Positions 63,358-64,000 of a stretch of DNA of 64,000 nucleotides are shown piece after piece. The notes under the pieces were generated by a model. It was not told where the DNA came from. It ran no database searches and worked only from the letters and a program-made list of their open reading frames with translations. Origin of the DNA: Rhabdobacter roseus (lineage in GTDB: Bacteria; Bacteroidota; Bacteroidia; Cytophagales; Spirosomataceae). The DNA is taken from assembly GCF_014202275.1 (NCBI RefSeq), contig NZ_JACHGF010000001.1, forward strand, positions 1,134,713 through 1,198,712, written 5' to 3'. The position numbers and the translations under genes are program-made. How positions within the stretch are numbered: the first letter of the stretch is position 1; each line of letters opens with the position of its first letter.

Positions 63358-64000
63358 ATATATTACATAATTAAACTTAATAATTAAGTTTATTAAGGAA
63401 AATTTTGCAAAGTTGTGTCGAGGTCGATTTGTAAATTTAACTGTAGACTTTTGGTTTTCTGTTGATGTTTACTTGGAGAAAACAACAGAAATTATTTCTG
63501 AATTTATAGTGATTATTTTTTTGAATCTATAGCTCAATAAGTCAGTCTATTAGAATAGAAATATAGTTCTTTAAATAATGCTTATGATGAAACATTCCTA
63601 TTCAACTTGTATAGGAGAAATAAAAATCATTGTGAACGTATTTAGGGACGAAATACTTTTGGTTTGGGCTGCAAGACTTACGCTATATATCCAAAAGATA
63701 ATCTTTTCACTAGTGTCTATTTTTTGAGAAATATGCTAATCTTTATATTTTCTACTATATCAAATATAAAGTTAAAAGGTAAGTGAAGTAGAAGTACTTA
63801 CATATCGCGTTGTTACGTCGCGATGTAAATAAAAAAAGTAAAGTATCTGATTGAGAAGCGAGTAGAATTGTAAACTTCTTACACTTTGAGTGTCTATGGG
63901 AAGATCAGGGCTTTCTCATAAAACTAATTCTTGGGTCATAAACTGAATCAAGGTTTGGAACTTATCAGCAAATGAGTCTATCTGGGCTGCCATGTTCTTT
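63358..64000. other. AT-rich end region, mostly without genes
   Basis: This stretch is strongly AT-rich, with hairpins such as TTCCTAT/ATAGGAGAA (63593-63616) and ACATATCGCG/CGCGATGT (~63800-63826). No complete gene is supported. Motif sites are sparse, as in the membrane gene before it. A possible gene end on the minus strand occupies 63916-64000. Confidence 0.4.
63916..64000 (-). CDS. Possible 3' end of an unknown gene
   Basis: On the minus strand the frame from the window edge to TGA (63916-63918) reads KNMAAQIDSFADKFQTLIQF and then MTQELVL. It is about 27 residues long with no stop before the edge. The codons are ordinary but the stretch is too short to assign a family; it could be the end of a mobile-element gene or of a resident gene. 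Low confidence. Confidence 0.3.
   Translation of the reverse strand, partial: KNMAAQIDSFADKFQTLIQFMTQELVL

Noticed and set aside
1..64000. tRNA, rRNA, riboswitch or phage genes
   Set aside because: No cloverleaf, conserved rRNA stretch or phage protein was recognised on either strand by eye; a covariance search would be needed to exclude small RNAs.

Overview
The window is chromosomal DNA of a Bacteroidota bacterium, most likely order Cytophagales (Spirosomaceae/Cytophagaceae-like). The evidence is SusC/SusD pairs, ECF sigma/FecR control, DUF2911, DUF2490, DUF6600 and DUF1080 proteins, Peptidase_Mx, STN-domain TonB receptors and many secreted lipoproteins. Most of the sequence is GC-rich. 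It is saturated with the short motif GGTAC/GTACC, mainly as GGTACC, AAGTACC and GGTACTT, in genes and in intergenic hairpins. No rRNA, tRNA, CRISPR or phage genes were recognised.  Layout. 0-0.3 kb: 3' end of a PEP-hydrolase-like TIM-barrel gene. 0.4-4.0 kb: an AT-richer accessory patch with a frameshifted gene, an EthD-like lipoprotein, two small genes each followed by a long imperfect palindrome (cassette-like), and a UPF0175/DUF3368 toxin-antitoxin pair. 4.3-24.5 kb: single housekeeping or envelope genes, including a Tat-exported Gfo/Idh/MocA oxidoreductase, a MORN-repeat protein, DUF2490 and DUF2911 proteins, a frameshifted NagX-like acyltransferase, a large LamG/Ycf48-repeat secreted protein, SnoaL and GNAT proteins, a secreted acetolactate decarboxylase, a hybrid 7TMR-DISM histidine kinase, a DUF6600 protein, a Peptidase_Mx protein, a YwbE protein, an M1 peptidase and a CPA1 antiporter.  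24.6-28.7 kb: L-arabinose genes araB-araA-araD. 28.7-33.8 kb, minus strand: a sulfatase, a DUF3748 beta-propeller protein and an unusual PfkB kinase-HAD phosphatase fusion. 34.4 kb: an orphan ECF sigma factor. 35.0-42.3 kb: an N-acetylhexosamine scavenging locus, with GH20 hexosaminidase, ROK kinase, FHS-type MFS transporter and XylR-like regulator on the minus strand and a divergent NagX-like acyltransferase.  42.4-62.1 kb: a long plus-strand locus. It starts with ECF sigma, FecR, SusC and SusD, then a propeller/cytochrome c dehydrogenase-like protein, DUF1080, three TIM-barrel epimerase/isomerases, a ThuA-like protein, an alpha/beta hydrolase, a DUF4432 mutarotase-like protein, a cupin and a Gfo/Idh/MocA oxidoreductase. 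The gene set fits uptake of a glycoside and its breakdown through keto-sugar (oxidation, elimination/hydrolysis, re-reduction) chemistry. The substrate is unknown. 62.2-64 kb: an AT-rich polytopic membrane protein and an AT-rich end holding a possible gene fragment.  The most interesting points are the hyper-abundant GGTAC/GTACC motif (HIP1-like or uptake-sequence-like, often paired in terminator hairpins and missing from the foreign-looking patch), the putative oxidoreductive glycoside locus, the cassette-like units and the PfkB-HAD fusion.
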